DNA of 64,000 nucleotides from a bacterium (GTDB lineage: Bacteria > Planctomycetota > Planctomycetia > Planctomycetales > Planctomycetaceae): positions 868,001 to 932,000 of the forward strand of contig WGME01000003.1 in assembly GCA_016125225.1 (NCBI GenBank). The letters are read 5' to 3'. The notes beneath the pieces were generated by a model that saw only the letters and a list, made by a program, of their open reading frames with translations, did not search any database and was not told the DNA's origin. Below, piece after piece: positions 1 to 9,865 of this stretch; positions within the stretch are counted from its first letter, which is position 1; every line of letters starts with the position of its first letter. A program made the translations under genes and the position numbers.

Positions 1-1
1 C

Positions 2-898
<897 letters not shown>

Positions 899-943
899 CC
901 AACATCGTGACTTTCAAAGTCACCAATGAGCCGCGAGGCAACG

Positions 944-981
944 CCGAGCGCTGAGTCGATCTCAGCGCTCGGTTTCATTTT
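944..981 (+). terminator. Intrinsic terminator of rho
   Basis: A perfect 12-bp GC-rich stem (944-955 with 961-972, arm CCGAGCGCTGAG) with a 5-nt loop is followed by TTTCATTTT, 45 nt after the rho stop. The oppositely oriented cytochrome gene ends at 975, so the hairpin lies between convergent genes. Only the plus-strand side has a T-rich tail. Confidence 0.85.
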
Positions 982-2837
982 GCTGATTCAACTATGCGGT
1001 CCCGATGCCATTTCGCTCGGTCATGCTTGCCCATCCGCTCAAAATGCTCAGCCAGAAACGTATGCACTTTACTCAACCGAGGATTGATCGCAACGGCTTG
1101 CTCAAGTGCGTGAATTTCTAGCTTTGAATCACCCAGATGCCGGGCACAGTCGGCATAGGCCAGCCAGTCGCCCGCTGACCTACGGGATTGAGTCAGCAGC
1201 AAAAATGACTCAGCGGCCTGTTTGTAGTCACCTCGATTTGCATAACCGACGGCCAGAATATAACGCGTATTGGCCCATTCCTTAGCGGGCAGTTCGCCCT
1301 GGCTGAAGGCTTCCCTTGCGAAGTCCAGACTTTCTGATGCGCCAAACTCAAAGCTCATGCGAGCCAGAGCCGCGAGAATCTGGGGGTCTGTAGTTCCCTG
1401 TTCATCCAGTTCGGCCAGACGCATCGCAGCTTGGTCCCAGGCACGTTGTCGAATGCCCGGGTCATCACTTTCCATCGCAATCTGAAACCATGCCAACGAT
1501 AAATCCCGTTCTAATTCCGCCGCATTTGTTGCGTCATCTGTCAGCACTGGTGTCAAATCAGATTGAGGTAAAGCAGCGGGTGTCTCGTCGTTGGGGCGAC
1601 GCATTATTCGATGATGTGTGAATGCATGGTGGGGAATATCGGTCCCTGTGCGAGGCATGTGGCATTCGATGCAATTGTCGGCAGGTTTCGTCGCTTGGCG
1701 CTCAAGCAAGGGGTTGCTGCAATCACTCTCTTGATGACAGCTCAGGCAGACTTGCCGGTACTTTGTTTCACTCATTTCTGCTGAAGTGGTATCGTGCGGA
1801 TGATGGCAGGTGACACATGTCAGACTATCCGACTTGCGGTAACAGGCGCTCAGGAGCAACTGCTCGGCGTGACCAACCACGGTCATCGACGAATCCGTAG
1901 AGAAACGAAAGTCTCTGCGGAATTCTGTTAACGGATGTCCTGGCACAAAGTCGCCATATTCATGTCCGTCCGCTGGAACTTGAGCGTCAGACCGCAGATG
2001 GCATTGTTGGCAGATCGCATCAGCCAGCGTTCGTGAGAGTCGCTGCGGATTGATGATAGTTGTGTCGCGCCCGCTGAGGCTGGCTGACTGTGTCGTGGCA
2101 TTCTGGTGTTTAGCGACATGCAGCGATCCAGGCCCATGACAGCGTTCGCAGCTAATCGATGTCTCGATAATTGTGGCACGATGCAGGCTGTGATCGGGGA
2201 ATTCCGTTTGCCCCATGTGGCAGCGGAGACAATCTCGCCCGGTTTCCCGTTGGAATCCGGGTTGTTCAGCCCGATGGTAACCTGGTGACATATCCCACTT
2301 CTGAAGTGAGGAATACCATGTCAGCGGCGATTCCATCAAAAATCCATCCTGTTCGATCAGATACGAACGGGAATGGCGACCGGAACCAATCACATAACGC
2401 ACGGGATACTCTGATAGCAATAGCAGCTCGGTACCTGAAGGGGAAAGCGACCACTCCTGATGCATCAACCAACCAGCCTGATGAATCGCGGTATATTTGC
2501 GCTGCGAGGCCATGTGGACCACGGTGGCATCACCTGGTTCCACATGTGGATCATGGAGTGTTGCGGAACGGCCCATGCCAGTGCGCAGGTAGGCTGCTGC
2601 CTCTGCAGAATGACAATCCGCGCAGCGTGAACTGCCCACGAACTTAGCCGCCGATAATGCTTGGTTGGAGGTCGAACTGGCATCACTCTTCGTGATCGCG
2701 GATGCCGTTGCAGAAGAAGGATTTGTCGGAAGAGATGTTCGATCTCGGCAACCAGCCAAGGCTCCGCAGATTCCAATGCAAAAAACAGCAGATCGGGTTG
2801 CCGATAGCAACCGCGGAAATTGTGGCATGAGACGCAT
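975..2837 (-). CDS. Multiheme c-type cytochrome lipoprotein with C-terminal TPRs
   Basis: Probable exported electron-transfer protein of the cytochrome c554/multiheme family. Seven CxxCH heme-binding motifs are visible (CADCH, CLRCH, CERCH, CQQCH, CVTCH, CLSCH, CIECH) in the N-terminal two thirds. The last ~200 residues look like tetratricopeptide repeats. The N-terminus has a hydrophobic segment ending in a lipobox (ALAGC), so it is probably lipid-anchored. An in-frame ATG exists at 2909, but the ATG at 2837 (or 2828) puts the signal peptide at the very N-terminus and is preferred; no clear Shine-Dalgarno helps to decide. It stands alone, convergent with rho. Its electron donor and substrate cannot be told from the sequence. 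Confidence 0.85.
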   Translation of the reverse strand: MRLMPQFPRLLSATRSAVFCIGICGALAGCRDRTSLPTNPSSATASAITKSDASSTSNQALSAAKFVGSSRCADCHSAEAAAYLRTGMGRSATLHDPHVEPGDATVVHMASQRKYTAIHQAGWLMHQEWSLSPSGTELLLLSEYPVRYVIGSGRHSRSYLIEQDGFLMESPLTWYSSLQKWDMSPGYHRAEQPGFQRETGRDCLRCHMGQTEFPDHSLHRATIIETSISCERCHGPGSLHVAKHQNATTQSASLSGRDTTIINPQRLSRTLADAICQQCHLRSDAQVPADGHEYGDFVPGHPLTEFRRDFRFSTDSSMTVVGHAEQLLLSACYRKSDSLTCVTCHHPHDTTSAEMSETKYRQVCLSCHQESDCSNPLLERQATKPADNCIECHMPRTGTDIPHHAFTHHRIMRRPNDETPAALPQSDLTPVLTDDATNAAELERDLSLAWFQIAMESDDPGIRQRAWDQAAMRLAELDEQGTTDPQILAALARMSFEFGASESLDFAREAFSQGELPAKEWANTRYILAVGYANRGDYKQAAESFLLLTQSRRSAGDWLAYADCARHLGDSKLEIHALEQAVAINPRLSKVHTFLAEHFERMGKHDRAKWHRDRIVESAK

Positions 2838-2970
2838 CCGGCTACGAGCGACGCCGAAAATCTGAGAGGGGTACCAGTCTCTCAGTATGCGCAGTTCTCG
2901 TTGCCACAATCAAATGTGGTCAGCCTCAGTCCATCCCACAATCGTCAATACGGAATGTCAGGGGGCAGCC

Positions 2971-3336
2971 TCAAGCAGGGAGTTTATCCGGTCGGATGAC
3001 TTGCACGAGATTTCGGATCTGGTGGCTGCGGCGCATGTGCTTCTTTACGACTTCTTGTGCCATCTGCTTCACAAAGTAGGAGCCGGCGTTCCCATGAATA
3101 TCAACCCGGTTGTCGGACACACGGCAGCTCAACCAACGTAGTTCGCGATGTTCCGCGTCTCGAAGAATCTCAGTTAAACGCCGCGCCTCCGAGACCAACT
3201 CATGCTCTCTGTGACGCGACTCTTCAGAATTCCCCGCGTCAAAAGAGTCCATGTCATGGGGGCTATACTCAACAAGACGATTCTTGCGAAACGTGGATTT
3301 CTGTTCCGTGGCGATCATGGGGGCCTGATCCTTCAC
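2971..3336 (-). CDS. Small BON-like domain protein
   Basis: A 121-residue protein. The C-terminal ~60 residues (from SCRVSDNRVDIHG to IRNLVQVI) fit the short BON-like module common in planctomycete proteins, with a strand, helix and strand ending in xVxNxVxV. The N-terminal half is charged and probably helical. Function is unknown; BON domains are usually thought to bind membranes or periplasmic ligands. ATG codons at 3336 and 3318 are both possible starts. The gene precedes the cytochrome gene on the same strand with a gap of ~130 nt. Confidence 0.55.
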   Translation of the reverse strand: MKDQAPMIATEQKSTFRKNRLVEYSPHDMDSFDAGNSEESRHREHELVSEARRLTEILRDAEHRELRWLSCRVSDNRVDIHGNAGSYFVKQMAQEVVKKHMRRSHQIRNLVQVIRPDKLPA

Positions 3337-3591
3337 CAGTGGGAGTGAGTCGCGATTCCGCGAGATGTGACTAAGGTATTCGCCGCAGCACTCGGCGTGC
3401 CATGAGGACCACTGCAGGGCATATCACATGCGATTCATCAGTTCTCAACGCAATTCGCGAGCACTTGCTCGGAATTGGACCGCTGGCGGTGCTTGATCAG
3501 CGACCAGTCTGCATGATTGGCGATCATTGCCTGAGAGGTCGTGGGAAAGATGCTAAATGCGTGCGGAACACTGAGCGGAAGGACAGAGCTA
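3337..3591. other. Intergenic, nothing recognised
   Basis: About 255 nt between the BON-like gene and the DUF1801 gene. No convincing ORF, hairpin or repeat was seen. It probably holds the promoter of the BON-like gene. Confidence 0.4.
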
Positions 3592-3978
3592 CTACTTCGC
3601 TTTTCGCCGACGCTTTGCAGCCTTCTCGCGATTTTCCTGCAACCGGCGGCGGATCACGCGCTGGATGAGGGGGTAGGGCATTTTCTGATCGAGCGGGAAC
3701 TTCAGATTCCCCTTCGGACCCTGATACTTCGTCAGAGCTGCCAGCAACTTTTCATCGCCACTCAGCGGCGGATAGATACCGATGTGTTCTTTGAAGGCGG
3801 CGAAGTACATCAACACGCCGTCTTGGAAGAACGCGGGCATCCGGTAACTGATGCGTTCTTCCGCCTCGGGCGCGATCTCATGGATGAGTTCCCGAATCTT
3901 CTGCAGAATCGGCTGCACGGCGGGATCACATCCCGCGATGTAGTCGTCGATGGTTTCAGGAACAGGCGTGGGTTTCAT
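3592..3978 (-). CDS. DUF1801 / YdhG-like protein
   Basis: A 128-residue protein matching the DUF1801 (YdhG/YdeI-like) fold. Hallmarks are TIDDYIAGCDPAVQPILQKI near the N-terminus, then EERISYRMPAF, an aromatic stretch (MYFAAFKEHIGIYP), and GNLKFPLDQKMPYPLI before a basic helix ending KRRRKAK. Members have been called iron chaperones in Bacillus (frataxin-like), but the biochemical role is poorly established. Length is normal for the family. It lies 9 nt downstream of the RDD gene on the same strand and may be cotranscribed with it. Confidence 0.85.
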   Translation of the reverse strand: MKPTPVPETIDDYIAGCDPAVQPILQKIRELIHEIAPEAEERISYRMPAFFQDGVLMYFAAFKEHIGIYPPLSGDEKLLAALTKYQGPKGNLKFPLDQKMPYPLIQRVIRRRLQENREKAAKRRRKAK

Positions 3979-3987
3979 CGTCGAGGT

Positions 3988-4587
3988 TCAAGCAACAACG
4001 GATTTCAATTGGTCAGGAGTCTGCACTGCTGAGGATTGTATCGTCAACGGACGAACGCGGGCGTATCCGACGGCGAGCACGGGTGCGGTCACGAACACAT
4101 ATTGAATCCGGCCGGGGCCGATTGGCTGGGCATGGTTGCGGACCAAGCGTGTCTGGAAGATGTAGTCGCACAGCATCTGGCGTTCCTCTTCGATAAACGT
4201 CCACAGCCAGTCGACGTAGAAATTGATCGGGAAACCAATCAACCAGATGACCAGCCAGGACAGCCGCAGGGTCATTCGGATGATCGATGGCTTGCGGCCA
4301 TCCAGCGTGATGATCTTGGCACCCGTGATCCAATAACCTGGAGATCGAAAACGTGACGGTTTAAGTACGACGAGATAACACCAAACGCTGATGACGGAAA
4401 GCCAGGGAGAGATCGACGTCAATGGCGTGGTGATAGCCAGCAGCACAAAGCCATCGACGCCCAGGATCACCAGATGACGAAAGCCGCCGATGTAATCCGA
4501 TTTGTCATAAACCAGCGGTCCTGGAGGGAAGGTTGAGATTTCGTTACCGGAGGGCTTCGACAAAGAAACAGGGTTTTCTATGAACAA
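3988..4587 (-). CDS. RDD family membrane protein
   Basis: A 199-residue integral membrane protein. It shows the RDD-type arrangement: an Arg before the first hydrophobic segment with an Asp inside it (RHLVILGVDGFVLLAI), a second hydrophobic segment, the loop SPGYWITGAKIITLDGRKPS, and a third segment (LSWLVIWLIGFPINFYVDWL). RDD proteins are widespread, some transport small solutes or ions, and most are unassigned. The C-terminal ~60 residues are hydrophilic. It is followed 9 nt later by the DUF1801 gene. Confidence 0.8.
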   Translation of the reverse strand: MFIENPVSLSKPSGNEISTFPPGPLVYDKSDYIGGFRHLVILGVDGFVLLAITTPLTSISPWLSVISVWCYLVVLKPSRFRSPGYWITGAKIITLDGRKPSIIRMTLRLSWLVIWLIGFPINFYVDWLWTFIEEERQMLCDYIFQTRLVRNHAQPIGPGRIQYVFVTAPVLAVGYARVRPLTIQSSAVQTPDQLKSVVA

Positions 4588-4781
4588 GATGAACGCCCCT
4601 CATGACTGTTATAGGAAACCGGTCTGTAATAAGTCATCGAGAAATAAAGTGCAGGGCGATTGTGTCATGGGGGCACATTTCCGAGCAAGTCTGTCATGCC
4701 TCCGCGGCATCGAGAACTTGGGCCTGCGGATAAGAGAGCAAAGACCGGTACGAGCCATCTCAACAGCGAAATGGTCTCTTG

Positions 4782-5738
4782 TCACTTGGTCGCGGCACGC
4801 CGTAGCCGGTCGTTGAGGGCAATGCCTAGTCCGGTATTCGGAAATGGCACCGCGACGATGCGTTGCAAGGACGATCGATCGAGTTCGTGCAGTGTCTCGA
4901 AGAACCGCGCTGCGGCGACAATCAGATCGCCCTCGTCCGACAGCACCCGATGCACGGCGTAGCCAGCGGCATGGCAGGGTGTCAGTGTCAAGAGTCCCCA
5001 ACGGATGCCCGATGGAGGACGTGGCAACTCTCCTTCCGCGATCACAATTTCTGTTCGCGGGGCATAGTGTTGGGGCAGCATCCCCGGGGCTTCGGGGGCC
5101 GTGGGCGATTCGGTTGTCGCCAGACGAACATCCGGAATTACAGTCTGCAATTCGTCGATGGATAACCCGCCCGGTCTAAGAACGGTCGCCGTCTCACCTT
5201 CGATTTTGACAATGGTTGACTCAACGCCGACGGTGCATGGACCACCATCGAGCACCAGGTCGATGACGTCGCCGAGTTGATCGAGCACGTGTTCCACGCG
5301 GGTCGGGCTGAGGCGTCCAAAGCGGTTGGCACTGGGGGCCGCGATCGGACAGCCGGACTGCGTGAGTAATTCCTGCATCAGAGGATGCCGTGGTACACGA
5401 ACGCCAACTGTGGGCAGGCCCGAGGTGACGAGTTCCGAAATCGCGGCCTGCTTGGGCAGGACGATGGTGAGTGGTCCCGGCCAGAAGCGGCGTGCCAGTC
5501 GCTCTGCGGGTTCGGAGATTTCGCTGGCCACGGCGGATACCGCAGCGAAATCGGGGACATGCACGATGAGTGGATCAAAAGTCGGTCGTTGTTTGGCGGC
5601 AAAGATGCGGGCCACCGCGTTGCGATCGAGCGCATTGCCACCCAGGCCATAGACGGTTTCCGTGGGCACGGCGACGATGCCGCCGCGTCGAATCACAGCG
5701 GCGGCCAAGGCAACATCGGTAGTCACAGGGCAGGGCAT
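4782..5738 (-). CDS. sua5: Threonylcarbamoyl-AMP synthase, Sua5 type
   Basis: Makes L-threonylcarbamoyladenylate from Thr, bicarbonate and ATP, the first step of t6A37 formation in tRNA. The YrdC domain fills residues ~1-200 (GGIVAVPTETVYGLGGNA, KQRPTFDPLIVHV, SANRFGRLSPT, GPCTVGVESTIV). The Sua5-specific C-terminal domain follows, introduced by APGMLPQHYAP. At 318 residues it is the long Sua5 form rather than short TsaC (~190). It is one of a run of minus-strand genes, with 58 nt between it and the upstream TPR lipoprotein gene. Confidence 0.93.
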   Translation of the reverse strand: MPCPVTTDVALAAAVIRRGGIVAVPTETVYGLGGNALDRNAVARIFAAKQRPTFDPLIVHVPDFAAVSAVASEISEPAERLARRFWPGPLTIVLPKQAAISELVTSGLPTVGVRVPRHPLMQELLTQSGCPIAAPSANRFGRLSPTRVEHVLDQLGDVIDLVLDGGPCTVGVESTIVKIEGETATVLRPGGLSIDELQTVIPDVRLATTESPTAPEAPGMLPQHYAPRTEIVIAEGELPRPPSGIRWGLLTLTPCHAAGYAVHRVLSDEGDLIVAAARFFETLHELDRSSLQRIVAVPFPNTGLGIALNDRLRRAATK

Positions 5739-5796
5739 GGCCCCATTGTCGCCAACCGTAGCCGTAGCGTCGAGTCAGTTCCTGGCCGGTTGAGAA

Positions 5797-6771
5797 TTAT
5801 GGTTCCAGGTGTTGCTGATTCTTCCATTGCTCCAGTTGCTGGGGTGTCAACCCGGCTGGAGCCTGCGGTGCTTGTGCCTGACCGCTGGATGAAGGTGGCT
5901 GTTGCGATGTCCACAGCGTCTGTACGGTGTCAAAGCCTTCGTCAGCGGCTGTGGCGCCGGCCGTAGTGATGGACGCACTCTCAGAAGGATTGGTCCGGGC
6001 GAGTTGTTGACGGGCTGGACCGTTGGCCACATCGGTCGGCAGACCGCGTTGGCGTTGCACTTTGGCTAACATCGCCGTCGCGGGAACCAGCTTGGGATTG
6101 ATGGCAAGAGCCTGCTGGAATTCCGACTCGGCCGCTGCCAGTTCGCCCTGCTGTTGCAACAGGTAGCCCACGTTGTAATGGGCTTCGGCAGGACCGACGA
6201 TGCTGGCGAAAGCTTCGTATCCACCGGTGATATCGCCGCCCTTGGTCAAGGCGATGGCTAACTGATGTTTGAACACCAACTCGTTCGGGGCCAGTGTAAT
6301 GGCTTCGCGATACTTTCCGATCGCCTGATGGTAATTGCCCGTCGAGGCGTAGAATTCGGCCCAACCTGCGATGACCAGCGGATCATTCGGACGTAGTTTT
6401 TCGGCTCTCTTGAGATGCTCTTCGGCTTCAGTGATACGACCAGCCAGACGATCGAGCCGTGACAGACCCAGCAGGGCCTCGGCTGATCGGGGTTCGTACT
6501 GCAAAGCCCGCTGGTAGGATTCCCGAGCTTGTGGAAACTGCTTCTGCTGTTCCTGCCAGCGGCCATAAGCAATATGGACAGTCGCGGGATGCCGCATTTC
6601 CTGGCTTTGGGCGATGTCGGCGGTTCCGGGAACGGAAATGCTGGTGCGATCGGGCATCGGACCGGAAGGCGATTCGTTCAAGGCCATGCGGCTTTGAGAA
6701 CAGCCCGTCATCGCAGCCGCACATGCCAGACTCAGCCACCAGCGTGAGTTGCGGTTTCGGTTTTCCAGCAT
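5797..6771 (-). CDS. TPR-repeat lipoprotein
   Basis: Exported TPR scaffold protein of ~324 residues. The ATG at 6771 is preferred over the in-frame ATG at 6813. It is preceded by AGGGAG at good spacing and begins directly with a lipoprotein signal (SLACAAAMTGC lipobox). Several TPR units follow (for example RESYQRALQYEPRSAEALLG and IGKYREAITLAPNELVFKHQ), then a Gln/Pro/Ala-rich C-terminal tail. It is the last gene of a trio with the AAA+ ATPase and the secreted W/H-rich protein. Its partner is unknown; a role in an envelope assembly with that ATPase is inference. Confidence 0.8.
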   Translation of the reverse strand: MLENRNRNSRWWLSLACAAAMTGCSQSRMALNESPSGPMPDRTSISVPGTADIAQSQEMRHPATVHIAYGRWQEQQKQFPQARESYQRALQYEPRSAEALLGLSRLDRLAGRITEAEEHLKRAEKLRPNDPLVIAGWAEFYASTGNYHQAIGKYREAITLAPNELVFKHQLAIALTKGGDITGGYEAFASIVGPAEAHYNVGYLLQQQGELAAAESEFQQALAINPKLVPATAMLAKVQRQRGLPTDVANGPARQQLARTNPSESASITTAGATAADEGFDTVQTLWTSQQPPSSSGQAQAPQAPAGLTPQQLEQWKNQQHLEP

Positions 6772-6834
6772 GTTCGCTCCCTCTTTCCAAGCACCGCGAA
6801 GGAAGCACCCCAAGGTGTTCCCACCGTCATCGAC

Positions 6835-8391
6835 CTAAGACTGCAATTCGTGAAACAGCCGCCCCGTGGCATACCGCAACGTTTCTTCATCCCATGCCAT
6901 CGCACGACCATGAAACCGGCACATCGCTTGCGCCAGATCCAGCAGATCGCGCGGGTCACTGGAACGGGGGATGCGGCCTTTGTCGTAGTAGTGTTCGTAC
7001 AAATACGCGACCGCTTCCGGACTGCTTGCAACACCCCGCTGCTGGCAGGTTGACGTGAATATCTGCGTAAAAATGTCCTTTTCCGGCGGATCGACGCGAA
7101 TCTTGTAGCGAATCCGCCGCAAGAAGGCGTCGTCCACCAGATCCTTCGGGTTCAGGTTCGTCGAGAAGATAACGAGCTGTTCGAACGGGACTGAGAACTT
7201 CCGCCCGGTGGTTAACGTCAGGTAATCGACGCGCTCTTCCAATGGCACGATCCAGCGATTCAGTAAGTCGCGCGGGCTGACGAGTTGCCGCCCGAAATCA
7301 TCAATCAGAAAGACACCACCGTTGGCTTTGATGTGCAGCGGTGCGTTGTAGAAGTTGCCGTTTTTGTGATGCTGCAGTTCCAGCATATCGAGGTTGAGTT
7401 CGCCGCCTGTGATGACCACGGGGCGTTTCACGCGTCGCCATCGCAAGTCCGACAATCCATCGGGATTCGAAGAGAGTCCCGGCGAAGTCTGCGTGACCTT
7501 GGGCAACATCCCACGACGGGCCAATTCCGCATCGTCGGCCGTCTGATGCAGGACCGGATCGAAGATGGTGATGATGGTGTTCTCGGCCTGGATGGCGTAA
7601 GGGACATACATCTCGCCGCCGGACATATTCAGATAGCGGCCGAGACCCTTGGCGATGACCGTTTTGCCATTCCCCGGCGGACCATAGACGAAAATCGACC
7701 GTCCGCTGCAGACCGCGGGACCGAGGTCGTCCAGCAGATCCGGACGGATGATGAACCCTTCAAAGGCCGTTTTCAGCGACGCCGGAGTGCATTGTGTTCC
7801 CGTCACCGTCTGACGACGGCATTGGGCCACATATTGTTCCATGGTCACCGGTGCCGGACCGACGTAGCGACATTGTTCGAATGTTTCCCGGGCACGCAGC
7901 CGTCCCAGTTCCGTCAAACCGAAGCGGTAGGAAATGCGGCCCATGACATCACCGCCCGATGCCTCCAGGCAGCGCTGATCTTTGAGAAATCGCAAGGCTT
8001 CGTCGATGAGCGGAAAGGGCAATCGAATCTGATGGGCGATTTCCTGGCCGAGCAAACTCCCCTGCACATACAGGACTTTCAAGGCCATGTCGGCGAGAAA
8101 GCCCAGGGTGAGGCCGGTATCGGGCAGATTGGTTGGCAGGCGTGGTGCCGGGGCCGCGTGAGCATTTCCGCGAGCGAGCCAGTCTGTGGGATGCGGCGGC
8201 GTCGCTTCAGGGGCAGGGCTGGAAACAGGGGCAGCCGACGACGGTTGCTGACGTGCAGCCGCGCTTCCAAAGACTTCCTCGACGATCGATTTCTGCCCCT
8301 GCATGCCTAGCGCTTCAACCTGTTTCGGTGCGACAGAGATCCAGTGTTTGTGATGGCTTGAACTGCACTTTGAAGTGCCTGCCCCTGCCAT
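6835..8391 (-). CDS. AAA+ family ATPase (MoxR/chaperone-like)
   Basis: A 518-residue ATPase. The N-terminal third is a Pro/Ala-rich linker followed by what looks like a small winged-helix region (residues ~90-190). The AAA+ core has Walker A GPPGNGKTV, Walker B GGVFLIDDFGRQ and a sensor-1-like FSTNLNP, with C-terminal sequence (RIRYKIRVDPPEKDIFTQIF) typical of the lid. Such ATPases are common and uncharacterised in planctomycetes. The frame is open from an ATG at 8391, 9 nt after the upstream stop, but an ATG at 8304 (MQGQKSIVEEVFG) begins the part that looks conserved and may be the true start. Confidence 0.8.
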   Translation of the reverse strand: MAGAGTSKCSSSHHKHWISVAPKQVEALGMQGQKSIVEEVFGSAAARQQPSSAAPVSSPAPEATPPHPTDWLARGNAHAAPAPRLPTNLPDTGLTLGFLADMALKVLYVQGSLLGQEIAHQIRLPFPLIDEALRFLKDQRCLEASGGDVMGRISYRFGLTELGRLRARETFEQCRYVGPAPVTMEQYVAQCRRQTVTGTQCTPASLKTAFEGFIIRPDLLDDLGPAVCSGRSIFVYGPPGNGKTVIAKGLGRYLNMSGGEMYVPYAIQAENTIITIFDPVLHQTADDAELARRGMLPKVTQTSPGLSSNPDGLSDLRWRRVKRPVVITGGELNLDMLELQHHKNGNFYNAPLHIKANGGVFLIDDFGRQLVSPRDLLNRWIVPLEERVDYLTLTTGRKFSVPFEQLVIFSTNLNPKDLVDDAFLRRIRYKIRVDPPEKDIFTQIFTSTCQQRGVASSPEAVAYLYEHYYDKGRIPRSSDPRDLLDLAQAMCRFHGRAMAWDEETLRYATGRLFHELQS

Positions 8392-8400
8392 TCGCGATGC

Positions 8401-9132
8401 TTAACGAATCGGGGATGTTCCGGTCGACGATTGGCCTGATCCGCTACCACCGCCGCCTTGCGATCCCCCCGAACCACCGCTGCTGCCACCACTACGGCTG
8501 CGGACGGTGAAGAGTCGCGGCGCGGGAAGTGATTGAAGTTCCATCCGTCGGAGCTGATCGATCTCCTGAGCCGGACGTCCGCGGTAACGGTCATATCGCA
8601 CGGAGACAGGAATGCCCCCTTCCGGACGAAACTCGCGGACGGACTGTTCCACCACGGCTGTTCGCTGGAGATCGACCGACGAAGACGGGCTTTGAGCGAT
8701 GTAGATCGAGCGGTATTGCACCGGTGTCGCGACGACGATCCATTGCAGGTGATCGCGGCCGACGGAATTCAATTGCTGCGTTTCCGGATCGAAATGGTAA
8801 TCCTGCAACGTGGTCGCGCCGATCCAGCCACCCGCGGCCTGCTGATCAATCAGGTTGCGGACGAAAGCCTGGTCATCACAGTTGTACGGATGCGGCCAGT
8901 AATGGGCGTGATGATACTTGTGAACCCAATGTTGCTTCTCACCCGTGGGGCGGGGATAAGGGGGCCAGAGCTTGCCGTCTTTTTCGACCTGCCGTGCTCC
9001 CGGCGGATCACCGGCCCGCAAGGCCCACCATTCATCGGAATACGGGTACGGTTCCCCAGCCAGAGCCGGAGAAATCAAATTCTGGGCAACCAGACAAGCC
9101 CATAATCCAGTGAGACCCGTGTGTCGCAGCAT
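8401..9132 (-). CDS. Secreted W/H/Y-rich protein with Gly/Ser-rich tail
   Basis: Function not recognised. The ATG at 9132 has AGGGGG at 7-nt spacing and starts a signal peptide (MLRHTGLTGLWACL to about SPALAG); the frame remains open to 9252, but that extension is Arg-rich and unlikely. The mature part has a striking aromatic/His cluster (HWVHKYHHAHYWPHPYNCDD), a strand-rich middle and a C-terminal low-complexity Gly/Ser segment. It is first in a likely operon with the AAA+ ATPase (9-nt gap) and the TPR lipoprotein. The His cluster might bind metal; this is speculation. Confidence 0.7.
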   Translation of the reverse strand: MLRHTGLTGLWACLVAQNLISPALAGEPYPYSDEWWALRAGDPPGARQVEKDGKLWPPYPRPTGEKQHWVHKYHHAHYWPHPYNCDDQAFVRNLIDQQAAGGWIGATTLQDYHFDPETQQLNSVGRDHLQWIVVATPVQYRSIYIAQSPSSSVDLQRTAVVEQSVREFRPEGGIPVSVRYDRYRGRPAQEIDQLRRMELQSLPAPRLFTVRSRSGGSSGGSGGSQGGGGSGSGQSSTGTSPIR

Positions 9133-9371
9133 ACCCATTCCCCCTCTCGCCGCAGTCTCGACAGACCGCGAGCGCTCCTCCGACCGGGTCCGTGGAGACC
9201 CTCTGAAGTGCCGGTGCAGGGGTCGGCGCTGGCCCAGCGCAGAGATCCCCACGCTTCCGTTATCGTCCGTAAGCTGTAGCGGTCATAACGAGAAAACCGC
9301 TTCGGACGATTGTGAGGGGGGAATTCCTCACGTCCCGCGCCAGACGCTGATGAGTGCCGGGTACTGGGAAA

Positions 9372-9683
9372 TCAGCCGGAATTTGCGATGTAAACGCCAT
9401 CCCCTTCAACGGTTACGTTGAATTGCTTCAAGCAGATGCGGGGATTGATCTGGTGGCAGCCGGTCCGGATGTCGTATTGCCAGCCATGCCAGGGACAGGT
9501 GACCACGTCTTTCCGTACCATGCCCTGAGCGATGGGTCCGCCGGCATGCGGACAAATGCCATCGACGGCGAAAACTCCGTCCTCCGTTCGGAACACGGCG
9601 ACAACCTGCCCATCGACGACGAACTCGCGCCCTTTGTCCATCGGCAGATCGTCCAGAGCACAGACACGTTCACCAGCGGGCAT
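9372..9683 (-). CDS. Rieske [2Fe-2S] protein (NirD-like ferredoxin)
   Basis: A 103-residue single-domain soluble Rieske protein. It has both cluster-binding boxes: CPHAGG (Cys44, His46) and CPWHGW (Cys63, His66). It lacks a transmembrane anchor, so it resembles the small ferredoxin subunits of dioxygenases or of nitrite reductase (NirD type) rather than a bc-complex subunit. No oxygenase or reductase gene is adjacent, so the partner is unknown. It lies downstream of the acyltransferase gene, separated by an inverted repeat. Confidence 0.9.
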   Translation of the reverse strand: MPAGERVCALDDLPMDKGREFVVDGQVVAVFRTEDGVFAVDGICPHAGGPIAQGMVRKDVVTCPWHGWQYDIRTGCHQINPRICLKQFNVTVEGDGVYIANSG

Positions 9684-9716
9684 GACAATGCACTTTCGAT
9701 CGGCTTAAGGAATTCT

Positions 9717-9808
9717 CAGCGGAAAGCAAAAAGCGGAAGGCGGAAAGCCAACTGCAGCGAGTCGAGGACTAATCCGGCTTTCTGCTTTTTGCCTTCTGCT
9801 TTCCGCTG
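9717..9808. repeat. Intergenic inverted repeat, GCGGAAAGC family
   Basis: Imperfect 33-nt arms (9717-9749 and 9776-9808) that would fold into a long hairpin of purine-rich against pyrimidine-rich strands. A related element with the same arm sequences lies at 28842-28933. It sits between lpxL-like and Rieske genes. Confidence 0.75.
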
Positions 9809-9865
9809 GAATGCAGTCTCCTGCTGAGAGCAGGTTCAGTGGCCGTATGATCCGACCAGTTTTCT

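Noticed and set aside
7285-8310. 341-residue plus-strand ORF
   Set aside because: Fully antisense to the AAA+ ATPase, composed of Arg/His/Gly-rich sequence with no domain.
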